Below are positions 33,611 through 42,567 of a stretch of DNA of 64,000 bases, in pieces. The DNA comes from G963422745 sp963422745 (GTDB taxonomy: Bacteria; Actinomycetota; Acidimicrobiia; Acidimicrobiales; Aldehydirespiratoraceae): the NCBI GenBank assembly GCA_963422745.1, contig OY730477.1:1116001-1180000 (forward strand), in the 5' to 3' direction. The notes below the pieces were generated by a model. That model searched no databases. It was given only the letters and a program-made list of their open reading frames with translations, and had not been told where the DNA came from. The stretch's first letter is position 1. Each line of letters starts with the position of its first letter. The position numbers and the translations under genes were made by a program.

Positions 33611-36600
33611 ATGATTGCTTGGCTACTGACGGTTGGGTTGTGGCTGATCTCCGGGTTGGGGGATTCCCTGGCTGGTACGAGCACTTCGGAGGCGGCGGCT
33701 AGTTCAGGGAGTGCGGCTAGTTCAGGCAGTTCGGTGGACACATCGGAGGATGCGGCGGCAAGTTCGGATGGTTTGCCAGCCATTCTTGACGGTTCACAGG
33801 ATGAGCCCGCTGCTGGTGTGGTGGAGCCTCCGGGTTTTGTGGCGGAGTCGTATGCGCGAGATTACTCGGTTTCGGTTGGTGAGGCTGGGCGGCGTTTGGG
33901 TCGGATCGCTTTGTTGCAGGAGGTGATGGGTTCGATCCGAGTGTTGGAGGGTTCAAGGGTTGCTGGTTGGGGGATCGATCATGGCGACGATTTCGGGGCG
34001 TGGGTGTGGTTGGCCGGTGACGGTGCGCCGGGCGTGGAGGCGTCGCGGGTTGCGGCTGGTCATGATGATGTGGAGATACGTACGGGTGCCGCGCATACGT
34101 ATGAGGAGTTGCGGGCTGCTCAGGACCGGATTGATCCCGCCCTGGTGGCAGATGATCCTGAGGTCAGCTCCAGGATTGCTGCGATGGTGGTCTATACGGG
34201 TATTGATATGGCAGCCAACAGTGTCACGGTTGGTATTGATTCCGGTTCGGGGTCTGGTCGTTCCCGCCGCGACGCCACACCCCAGCAAGAGTCAGATGCT
34301 GAGGGGGGTTTCGCTGCCGAGACTGCTCGGTTTGCTGAAGCGTTGCAGGAACATACGGGTGTTGGGGTGGTGATGGCTGACGCTACGGGGTTCGAAGAGA
34401 ACGCGAACTTTAGGGCCGGAGAAGAGATGTGGACATGTACTGTTGGCTTCGCGGCCCAACAGGTCGGAGGCCCCTACGGGGTTCTCACCGCAGGCCACTG
34501 CGCCGACTACCAGGCAATGCAAGGGGTGTGGTTGACTTTTGTGGTCGGAGATGAAGGACCCAGAGCAGACGCCCAGTTACACCGGTTCCCGCTTGGTGCC
34601 TCCATTCAGCTCACCAATGAATACAAGTGCGGTGCCAAGGGAGGTTCCGTATGTAAGGTCACGGGAACTGCCAAACGAGCCGACATGATGGGCGAATATG
34701 TCTGCCACACCGGAATGAATTCTGGTGTCTCATGCGGTGAAATAACAGACATTGCAAACTCCCTCCCCTTGTGGGGAGAGGTGGCATGCAGGGATGAAGA
34801 TGGAAACAAAGCTAGATGTGAACCAGTGTTCGTTAAGGCCGAGGGTCCGAATCTGAAAGCCTGTAGGGGTGACAGCGGTAGTCCAGTGTACAACGCTGAT
34901 GGTATCGCCTACGGAATAAAGAAAGGATCAACCGGGGGATCGAATTGTAACTACAAGGGTGTAGATATGTTCTTTTCGGCGATTGATGAGGTAGAAGATT
35001 ATCTTGATGTCAAGGTATTGACGGCTCATCCTCCACCACCTGACGCGCCTCAGAATCTTGTAGGGCGCTTCAATACCAAGACTGCGGGTGGGTTTGTGTT
35101 GAACTGGACACCAGTTAAAGGTGCAGTGGGTTATTACATTTATCGGCGGGTGAGCGGATCCAATAAGAATTATGTCCTTGTGGGCTCCAGTTGGACCGCA
35201 TCTTATGTTCATCACCATCAATATATGATCCCCGGTACTAGGTATCAATATATTGTACGGACTACGATGAATGGGGTGCTGAGTGCGCCTAGCAGTGAAA
35301 TTGATGCGGTGGTACCTCTGCCCGCAGAGCGGACAGAAAAAAAACCTGATGACAAGGTCTCAGTCCCTGATGTTAACGTGTCAGTGGAGCCGTCACTTAC
35401 CGCTCCTCAGAATCTTGTAGGTAATCTGAAGCCTACAAAATCGGATGGTGTGGAGTTGACTTGGGAGTCTGTTGGGGGAGCAGTGAAGTATAATATTTAT
35501 CGTCGGGTGAGTGGATCGGGTAAGCGATACGAGCATGTTGGTACAAGCTGGCGGAGATCTCATGTTGATTTCCATAGTTTTCTTCCGCCTGGGTTTAGGT
35601 ATCAATATGTTGTGCGGGCTGTGGCGGGTTCATTGTTGAGTGAGCCTAGTAATGACTTTGAAATTGATGTAATGACGTCGAGTGATCTTCGTGCTGAGGT
35701 TAGTGAGGATGGGGCTTGGGTTGATGTGAAATGGAAGCTTGACCCGCCTGCTACCAATGTTGATGTCCAATATTTTGAGGTCCTTCGCCGCAAAGCATCA
35801 GAGACATCAGATACTAGCTACACAACTATCGGGCAGGGTGCGTGTTGTTCCTACCGGGATCGTATTGGCAGGGGGCCGCTTCCGGGAGTGGAATACCTAT
35901 ACCGGGTGAGACCAAAAAATCGATATGGAGTGGTGGGCTCGTGGGGATCTGAGTCTGACTATGCGGCAGTACAAGTGCCACCACCGGCAGCTCCTCAGAA
36001 TCTTGTAGGTAGCCTTAAGCCTATTAAATGGGGTCTTGTGGAGTTGACGAGTGGTGTTGAGTTGACCTGGGAGTCTGTTGCGGGAGCAGTGAAGTATAAT
36101 ATTTATCGTCGGGTGAGTGGATCGGGTAAGGAATATGAGCTTGTTGGGATCAGGCAGGCGACATCTTATGTTGATTTCCATAGCTTTCTTCCGCCTGGGT
36201 TTAGGTATCAATATGTTGTGCGGGCTGTGGCGGGTTCATTGTTGAGTGAGCCTAGTAATGACTTCCAAATTGATGTGATAACGTCGAGCGGTCTTCGTGC
36301 TGAGGTTAGTGAGGATGGGGCTTGGGTTGATGTGAAATGGAAGCTTGACCCGCCTGCTACCAATGTTGATGTCCAATATTTTGAGGTCCTTCGCCGCAAA
36401 GCATCAGAGACATCAGATACTAGCTACACAACTATCGGGCAGGGTGCGTGTTGTTCCTACCGGGATCGTATTGGCAGGGGGCCGCTTCCGGGAGTGGAAT
36501 ACCTATACCGGGTGAGACCAAAAAATCGATATGGAGTGGTGGGCTCGTGGGGATCTCAGTCTGACTATGCGACTGTACGAGTCCCAACCGAAGAGGTTGA

Positions 36601-38698
36601 TAATCTGCCTGAGGCGATAGAAGATAAGCTTGATGATAGAGTCTCGGTAGAACCATCTGGACCACCGGCAGCTCCTCAGAATCTTGTAGGTCACTTAAGA
36701 TCGAGTGGTGTGGAGTTGACCTGGGAGTCTGTTGCGGGAGCAGTGAAGTATAATATTTATCGTCGGGTGAGTGGATCAGATAAGAAGTACGAGCTTATCA
36801 ATACTAGTAAGCGGATATCGTATACTGATTCCCACATGTCCCTGCCGCCTGGGTTTAGGTATCAATATGTTGTGCGGGCTGTGGCGGATTCAGTGTTGAG
36901 CGAGCCGAGTAATGACTATCAGATTGATGTGATAACGTTTAGTGATCTTCGGGCTGAGGTTAGTGCGGATGGGGATTGGGTTGATGTAAACTGGAAGCTT
37001 GACCCGCCTGCTACCAGTGTTGATGTCCAACATTTTGAGGTCCTTCGCCGCAACGCATCAGAGACATCAGATACTAGCTACACAACTATCGGGCAGGGTG
37101 CGTGTTGTTCCTACCGGGATCGTATCGGTAGGAGGCTGCTTCCAGGGGTTGAATATCTATACCGGGTGAGACCAAGAAACCGCTATGGAGTGGTGGGCTC
37201 GTGGGGATCTGAGTCTGACTATGCTATTGTGCGAGTGCCACCGCTGGCTGTGCCTCAAAGTCTTGTAGGTCAAATTAAGACTAGAGAGGTGGGCGGTGTG
37301 GAGTTGACCTGGGAGTCTGTTGCGGGAGCAGTGAAGTATAATATTTATCGTCGGGTGAGTGGATCGGGTAAGGATTACGAGCTTGTGGGTACAAGCAGGG
37401 AGATATCTTATGTTGATCTCCATAAGTCCTTGCCGCCTGGGTTTAGGTATCAGTATGTTGTGCGGGCTGTGGCGGGTTCAGTGTTGAGTGGGCCGAGTAA
37501 TGACTTTGAAATTGATGTGATGACGTCGAGTGGTCTTCGGGCTGAGGTTAGCGCGGATGGGTACTGGGTTGATGTGAACTGGAAGCTTGACCCGCCTGCT
37601 ACGAATGACGATGTGCAATATTTTGAGATCTATCGTCGTAAGGCATCAGATACTAGCTACATAACTGTGGGACAGGGTGTGTGTTGTTCCTACCGTGATC
37701 ATATCGGTATCGGGCCGCTTACAGGGATGGAATACCTATACCGAGTGAAACCAAAAAACCGCTATGGAGTGGTGGGCTCATGGGGATCGAGTTCCGACTA
37801 CACGACTGTGCAGGTACCGACCGCCAAGCCACAAGCACGGATTGCTGACCCCGGGACGCTTTTGGATTGGATCCCATTTAGTGGAGTGATCGTGTCCTGG
37901 GATGATCTCAAAGGTGAAGTCACCCATTATACAGTCTACCGTCGAGCAGCCGTCAAAGGACAGCAATACGTTTGGGTGGCCACTGTTTCTGCTAGTGACA
38001 CTACCTTTTACGATGATTTTGAAGGGTTAACTCCAGGTGTCGAATACTATTATCGCCTGAAAGCGGTTAGCCGTAACCATGCTGAGGGTCATTGGGGAGG
38101 CAGATCAAACTATGCGGCAGTGAGAGTCCCAGCCCTTACTGGCTTGCAGGCCGAGGTGAGCCCGGATTCAGCGTCTATATCGGTTTCTTGGGCGGAGCCA
38201 ACAGGTGATGTCGCCGGTTATGAGGTGTATCGCCGGGCAGCGATAAGGGGCCATGCCTACACCAAGATCGGTGACGCGACAACAGCTTTGTATTCTGACC
38301 CGGTTGCTGGTCTGGTTCCTGGTGCGGAGTACTACTACCGGGTGAAAGCGGTCAGCGCTGCTGGTGCGGTTGGCAGCTGGGGAACCGGCAAGAACTACGC
38401 ACGGGTTGTGGCTCCTGCTGTGGGCGGCCTTGAAGCCGTGTCTGTTTCTGGTGGCGTGTCAGTCACCTGGGCGCAGTCAGCCGGTGACGTTGCTCAATAC
38501 AACGTGTACCGCCGGGTAGCCATTCAAGGCGAGGCCTACACCAAGATTGCTGAAACGACAGCAGCTCCGTATCTAGATCGATCCGCTAACCTGACACCGG
38601 GCACCGAGTACTACTACCGAGTCAAACCAGTCGGCGCGAACGGCGTGGTTGGCGGCTGGGGGCCAGGCCCGAACTACGCCAACATCAAATACCGCTAA
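33611..38698 (+). CDS. Array copy 6: secreted streptogrisin-like protease with 12 FN3 modules
   Basis: At 1695 residues this is the largest protein in the window. It has signal peptide MIAWLLTVGLWLISGLGDSLA, a propeptide from about residue 75, RSRRDA near 220, and triad His296, Asp320 and Ser422 (ACRGDSGSP). It shares with copies 11 and 13 the protease start CTVGFAAQQ rather than CTAGFAAKQ. About 12 FN3 modules follow. The block PQNLVG...LTWESV plus LRAEVS...WKLDPPAT is amplified four times, each second module bearing GACCSYRD or similar adjacent cysteines. An acidic linker (ERTEKKPDDKVSVPDV) splits the first FN3 from the rest. The protein ends NYANIKYR. Confidence 0.86.
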   Translation: MIAWLLTVGLWLISGLGDSLAGTSTSEAAASSGSAASSGSSVDTSEDAAASSDGLPAILDGSQDEPAAGVVEPPGFVAESYARDYSVSVGEAGRRLGRIALLQEVMGSIRVLEGSRVAGWGIDHGDDFGAWVWLAGDGAPGVEASRVAAGHDDVEIRTGAAHTYEELRAAQDRIDPALVADDPEVSSRIAAMVVYTGIDMAANSVTVGIDSGSGSGRSRRDATPQQESDAEGGFAAETARFAEALQEHTGVGVVMADATGFEENANFRAGEEMWTCTVGFAAQQVGGPYGVLTAGHCADYQAMQGVWLTFVVGDEGPRADAQLHRFPLGASIQLTNEYKCGAKGGSVCKVTGTAKRADMMGEYVCHTGMNSGVSCGEITDIANSLPLWGEVACRDEDGNKARCEPVFVKAEGPNLKACRGDSGSPVYNADGIAYGIKKGSTGGSNCNYKGVDMFFSAIDEVEDYLDVKVLTAHPPPPDAPQNLVGRFNTKTAGGFVLNWTPVKGAVGYYIYRRVSGSNKNYVLVGSSWTASYVHHHQYMIPGTRYQYIVRTTMNGVLSAPSSEIDAVVPLPAERTEKKPDDKVSVPDVNVSVEPSLTAPQNLVGNLKPTKSDGVELTWESVGGAVKYNIYRRVSGSGKRYEHVGTSWRRSHVDFHSFLPPGFRYQYVVRAVAGSLLSEPSNDFEIDVMTSSDLRAEVSEDGAWVDVKWKLDPPATNVDVQYFEVLRRKASETSDTSYTTIGQGACCSYRDRIGRGPLPGVEYLYRVRPKNRYGVVGSWGSESDYAAVQVPPPAAPQNLVGSLKPIKWGLVELTSGVELTWESVAGAVKYNIYRRVSGSGKEYELVGIRQATSYVDFHSFLPPGFRYQYVVRAVAGSLLSEPSNDFQIDVITSSGLRAEVSEDGAWVDVKWKLDPPATNVDVQYFEVLRRKASETSDTSYTTIGQGACCSYRDRIGRGPLPGVEYLYRVRPKNRYGVVGSWGSQSDYATVRVPTEEVDNLPEAIEDKLDDRVSVEPSGPPAAPQNLVGHLRSSGVELTWESVAGAVKYNIYRRVSGSDKKYELINTSKRISYTDSHMSLPPGFRYQYVVRAVADSVLSEPSNDYQIDVITFSDLRAEVSADGDWVDVNWKLDPPATSVDVQHFEVLRRNASETSDTSYTTIGQGACCSYRDRIGRRLLPGVEYLYRVRPRNRYGVVGSWGSESDYAIVRVPPLAVPQSLVGQIKTREVGGVELTWESVAGAVKYNIYRRVSGSGKDYELVGTSREISYVDLHKSLPPGFRYQYVVRAVAGSVLSGPSNDFEIDVMTSSGLRAEVSADGYWVDVNWKLDPPATNDDVQYFEIYRRKASDTSYITVGQGVCCSYRDHIGIGPLTGMEYLYRVKPKNRYGVVGSWGSSSDYTTVQVPTAKPQARIADPGTLLDWIPFSGVIVSWDDLKGEVTHYTVYRRAAVKGQQYVWVATVSASDTTFYDDFEGLTPGVEYYYRLKAVSRNHAEGHWGGRSNYAAVRVPALTGLQAEVSPDSASISVSWAEPTGDVAGYEVYRRAAIRGHAYTKIGDATTALYSDPVAGLVPGAEYYYRVKAVSAAGAVGSWGTGKNYARVVAPAVGGLEAVSVSGGVSVTWAQSAGDVAQYNVYRRVAIQGEAYTKIAETTAAPYLDRSANLTPGTEYYYRVKPVGANGVVGGWGPGPNYANIKYR

Positions 38699-38816
38699 CA
38701 AACACCGAACCCTGCCCAGTGACCGCGAAGCAGGCGCACCCGTGCCGGGGAGCCTAACGGGCCTAGGTGTACTTTGATTTCTTCATCTGACCTTCCGGCT
38801 TGTATTGTCTTATGGC

Positions 38817-38955
38817 GTGGTTGCTTTGTTTGTTGACGGTCGGGTTGTGGCTGTGGGCTGGGTCAGGAGAAGGCCCTAGCCGACACTGGCACTTCGGAGG
38901 ATGCGGCTGCTAGTTCGGACGCTTCACAGGAGGAGGCTGTTTCGCAAGACACACA
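38817..38955 (+). pseudogene. 5' stub of a lost array gene
   Basis: The sequence begins GTG GTT GCT TTG like class I copies and carries the class I block upstream. A one-base insertion in the signal peptide (TTGTTTGTTG for TTGTTGTTG) and another in GGAGAAGGCC disrupt the frame. The signal peptide and stalk remain (ADTGTSEDAAASSDASQEEA in mixed frames), after which it fuses directly to an amidohydrolase remnant. Confidence 0.75.
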
Positions 38956-38959
38956 CCAG

Positions 38960-39213
38960 TAGTGACACGCTCTACCTGTTACTTGCGACGAAATCGGAGC
39001 TGTTCGATTGCCCTTGCTGAGGGGTTGCGCGATGTGGAATCGCTGTTGAGGATGCGGGGTTACTTGATGAATATCCGACACTGAGATGTTGGAGGCGCTG
39101 GCGAGATACGACAACATCGTCGCCAACCTCAGGACCTATGTCTTGGATCTCGCAATGGATTGACCTTGATCAGCCACCAACGTGCTGAATCGCGCCTTCG
39201 GCGAAGTGTTCGG
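38960..39213 (+). pseudogene. Amidohydrolase pseudogene fragment before copy 7
   Basis: It aligns to 29459-29712 of the intact gene (for example CGACGAAATCGGAGCTGTTC versus CGACGAGATCGGAGCCGTCG). It shares with the fragment at 45619 the same frame breaks, such as GATGTGGAATCGCTGTTGAG. Its 3' end supplies the class II promoter. Confidence 0.75.
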
Positions 39214-39219
39214 TAATCT
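39214..39219 (+). promoter_or_regulatory. -10 element of copy 7 (TAATCT)
   Basis: It lies 6 nt before the ancestral GTG at 39226. Confidence 0.55.
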
Positions 39220-39240
39220 GCTGACGTGATGGCTTGACTG

Positions 39241-42200
39241 TTGGCGGTTGGGTTCTGGCTGATCTCCGGATCATGGGAGGCCTTGGCCAGTACGGGCACT
39301 TTGGATGCCCTGGCTGGTTCGGATGGTTCGCAGGTGGCGGCTGTTGGGATGGTTGAGTCTGCGGGTTCGGCGGATTTTGTGGCCGAGTCGTATGCGCGTG
39401 ATTATTCGGTTTCGGTTGGTGAGGCTGGGCGGCGTTTGGGTCGGATCGCCTCGTTACAGGCGGCCATGGGTTCGATCCGAGTGTTGGAGGGTTCCAGGGT
39501 TGCTGGTTGGGGGATTGATCATGGCGAGGACTTTGTGGCGTGGGTGTGGCTGGCTGGTGACGCAGACCCGGGCGTGGAGGCGGCGCGGGTTGCGGCTGGT
39601 CATGATGATGTGGAGATCCGCATTGGTGCCGCGTATACGTATGAGGAGCTACGGGCTGCGCAGGACCGGATTGATCCCGCACTGATAACAGATGATCCCG
39701 AGACCAGCTCCAAGATCGCCGCGATAGTGGTCTACACCGGTATCAATATGGCAGCCAACAGTGTCACGGTTGGCATTGACTCTGATTTGGGGTCTGTTCG
39801 TTCCCGCCGGGACACGACACCCGGGGTTAGACCAGATACTGAGGGTTTCGATGTCGAAGCAGCTGTACTTGGTGACTTACTGCAGAAGTACACAGCTGTT
39901 GGGGTGGAAATAACCGACGCTAGTGGATATAGCAATACTGCAAACTTCAGGGCTGGAGACCCAGGATGGGGTTGCACGGCCGGGTTCGCAGCCAAACAGG
40001 TCGGAGGTCCCTACGGGATTCTCACCGCAGGCCACTGCGATGACTACCAGATCATGCATGGTTTGCGGCTGCCTTATTTGGTTGGACGTGCCGGAACCAG
40101 AGCAGATGCACAGTTTCACCGGATCCCGTTTGGTTCCTCTCGTCAGCTTACCAATGACTACAAGTGCGGTGCGAACGCGGGCTCCGTATGCGAGGTAACA
40201 GGGACAGCCAAACGGGTCGATATGATGGGCGAATATGTTTGTCACACCGGCAATAATTCTGGTGTCTCATGTGGTGAAATAACAGATATTACACACTCCC
40301 TCCCCTCGTGGAGAGATGTGGCATGCAGGGATGAAGATGGAAACAAAGCTAGATGTGAACCGGTATTCGTTAAGGCTCACGGTCGGAATCTGAAAGCCTG
40401 CAGTGGTGACAGCGGCAGTCCAGTATACAACGCTGATGGCATCGCCTACGGGATCGAGAAAGGATCGAACAGAGGAACGAAGTGCGACAATAAGGGCGCC
40501 AAGCTCTATTTTTCGGCGATTGATGAGGTAGAGGACTTTCTTGATGTCAAGGTCTTGACGGCTCCTCCTCCAGAGCCGGGCGCTCCTCAGAACCTACAGG
40601 GGCGCCTCAAGGCCAAGACTGCGGGTGGGTTGAAGTTGACATGGACACCAGTAGAAGGTGCAACGGGGTATCTAGTATATCGGCGGGTGAGTGCATCCGA
40701 CAAGAATTATGAGCTTATCGGCAGGCCGCGGAAACCTCGCTATGTTGATCACCATGGCGGGTTATCTACTGGGCGCAAGACACAATACATCGTGAAGGCT
40801 GCGACAAGTGTACAGGTGAGCGAGGCTAGCAATGACTTTCAAGTCAATACAATTACAACAAGAGATACTCGTGCTGTGTTAAGTTCTGATGGAACACAGG
40901 TTGATATCAGTTGGAGTCTAACCCGTCCCGATGGTAATGAAGACGATCAATTGTATGAAATCTATCGTCGTAAGGTAGCGCCAGGTACTGCTTACAGCAG
41001 TATCGGAAGGGAGCAATGCTGCTCCGCTCATGACCCTATTTCAGGTCTGTTCCCCGCACAATACGCATACCGCGTGAAGCCAATCAACACGCATGACTCA
41101 ATGGGCTCCTGGGGATCTAGCTCCAACTATGCTACCGTGCGAATACCAGTTACCCGGCCACATACGCGTCCCATTTTCGGAGGTACCATACTCCCGGGCT
41201 GGCCCTCATTTCGTGGGGTTGTCGTATCCTGGGACAGACTATCCTGGGACATGATCAAAGATCAGGTTGTGCTTTTTACTGTCCAGCGCCGAGCAGCAAT
41301 AGAAGGGCAATCATATGCATGGATCGGTTCTATCAGAGCTAGCGAGAACATCTACTATGATCCTCTTTCGGAGTTAACGCCCGGCATGGAATATTACTAC
41401 CGCATACATACTTTCGGTGATCCCGACGGGTGGACCAACCCACCGCTGTATGCATCTATCCAAGTCCCGGCCTTAGCTGATCTGCAGGCATCAGTGAACC
41501 CAGAATCAACGATGGTAACGATCACTTGGGCAAGGCCAATCGGTGACGTCGCCCGATACGAGGTGTACCGCCGGGCAGCAGTCAAAGGCTATGCCTACAG
41601 AAAAATCGGTCAAACTGAAACGGCTTCTTATTCTGATCGATCTGCTGGTCTGGTTCCCGGCGTGGAGTACTATTACCGAGTTAAGGCCGTCGGCACCAGC
41701 GGACTAGCTGGTAGTTGGGGTGCTGGTTCAAATTATGCGCGGGTTGTGGCTCCTGCGGTAGGCGGCGTTGAGGCTGTGTCTGTTTCTGGTGGTGTGTCGG
41801 TGTCTTGGGCAGAACCAGCTGGTGATGTTGTCGGTTATGAGGTGTACCGTCGGGCAGCAGTCAAAGGCTATGCCTACAGAAAAATCGGTGAAACTGAAAC
41901 GGCTTCTTATTCTGATCGATCTGCTGGTCTGGTTCCCGGCGTGGAGTACTATTACCGAGTTAGGGCAGTCGGCTCCGATGGTGTAGTAGGTAGTTGGGGT
42001 GCTGGCTCAAATTATGCGCGGGTTGTGGCTCCTGCCGTAGGCGGCCTCAAAGCAACCGTTGTTTCTGGTGGTGTGTCGGTCGCCTGGGCGAAACCAGCAG
42101 GTGACGTTGCCCGATACAAGGTTTATCGTCGGGTAGCCGTTCAGGGCCAGCTCTACGCCGAGATCGCTGAAACGACGGCAGTTTCGTATCTGGATCGATC

Positions 42201-42315
42201 TGTTGGCCTGGTTGCGGGTACCGAGTACTATTACCGGGTGAAGCCGGTCGGCGCGAGCGGCGTGGTTGGCGGCTGGGGGCCTGGCTCGAACTACGCCAGC
42301 GTTAAGTACCGTTAG
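39241..42315 (+). CDS. Array copy 7: protease with 6 FN3 modules, stop codon in the signal peptide
   Basis: By comparison with copy 9, the gene should start at GTG 39226, but codon 4 is TGA instead of TGG. Translation could only restart at TTG 39241 or CTG 39238, leaving a shortened hydrophobic segment (LLAVGFWLISGSWEALA). The remainder is an intact 1024-residue reading frame with propeptide, altered basic site SVRSRRDT, triad His265, Asp289 and Ser391 counted from the TTG (ACSGDSGSP), and six FN3 modules. It could be a recently silenced gene, or expressed by restart or readthrough. FN3 modules 4 and 5 are near-duplicates. It ends NYASVKYR. Confidence 0.7.
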   Translation: MAVGFWLISGSWEALASTGTLDALAGSDGSQVAAVGMVESAGSADFVAESYARDYSVSVGEAGRRLGRIASLQAAMGSIRVLEGSRVAGWGIDHGEDFVAWVWLAGDADPGVEAARVAAGHDDVEIRIGAAYTYEELRAAQDRIDPALITDDPETSSKIAAIVVYTGINMAANSVTVGIDSDLGSVRSRRDTTPGVRPDTEGFDVEAAVLGDLLQKYTAVGVEITDASGYSNTANFRAGDPGWGCTAGFAAKQVGGPYGILTAGHCDDYQIMHGLRLPYLVGRAGTRADAQFHRIPFGSSRQLTNDYKCGANAGSVCEVTGTAKRVDMMGEYVCHTGNNSGVSCGEITDITHSLPSWRDVACRDEDGNKARCEPVFVKAHGRNLKACSGDSGSPVYNADGIAYGIEKGSNRGTKCDNKGAKLYFSAIDEVEDFLDVKVLTAPPPEPGAPQNLQGRLKAKTAGGLKLTWTPVEGATGYLVYRRVSASDKNYELIGRPRKPRYVDHHGGLSTGRKTQYIVKAATSVQVSEASNDFQVNTITTRDTRAVLSSDGTQVDISWSLTRPDGNEDDQLYEIYRRKVAPGTAYSSIGREQCCSAHDPISGLFPAQYAYRVKPINTHDSMGSWGSSSNYATVRIPVTRPHTRPIFGGTILPGWPSFRGVVVSWDRLSWDMIKDQVVLFTVQRRAAIEGQSYAWIGSIRASENIYYDPLSELTPGMEYYYRIHTFGDPDGWTNPPLYASIQVPALADLQASVNPESTMVTITWARPIGDVARYEVYRRAAVKGYAYRKIGQTETASYSDRSAGLVPGVEYYYRVKAVGTSGLAGSWGAGSNYARVVAPAVGGVEAVSVSGGVSVSWAEPAGDVVGYEVYRRAAVKGYAYRKIGETETASYSDRSAGLVPGVEYYYRVRAVGSDGVVGSWGAGSNYARVVAPAVGGLKATVVSGGVSVAWAKPAGDVARYKVYRRVAVQGQLYAEIAETTAVSYLDRSVGLVAGTEYYYRVKPVGASGVVGGWGPGSNYASVKYR

Positions 42316-42375
42316 AAGGGGGCATCGGGCATTAATTGAATGCGGTACCGAAGAGACGTGACCCGAGGGGTGATG

Positions 42376-42394
42376 GTTCGCTATTGGAGCGAAC
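42376..42394. terminator. Hairpin downstream of copy 7
   Basis: GTTCGCT-ATTGG-AGCGAAC forms a perfect 7-bp stem 60 bases after the stop. The matching gap after copy 10 keeps a stem at 52139-52158 (GGTTCGC-GTTGGA-GCGAACC) with altered loop. There is no T-run. Confidence 0.45.
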
Positions 42395-42555
42395 TCTGTT
42401 AGTTGATATTGGGGCGATGCTCGCAAGTAGACACTGTGGGCTTTGGCCTTAAGAAATTTTTCGTGAAAGGATCGATTTTTCAAGGCAGAGATGTTCTTGT
42501 GTGGAGTTTGGTGGGCTTGGGTGTATTTGGCTCCCTACCCGTCTTACTCGTGTAG

Positions 42556-42561
42556 TAGTCT
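42556..42561 (+). promoter_or_regulatory. -10 element of copy 8 (TAGTCT)
   Basis: It lies 6 nt before GTG 42568. Confidence 0.6.
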
Positions 42562-42567
42562 CATGGT

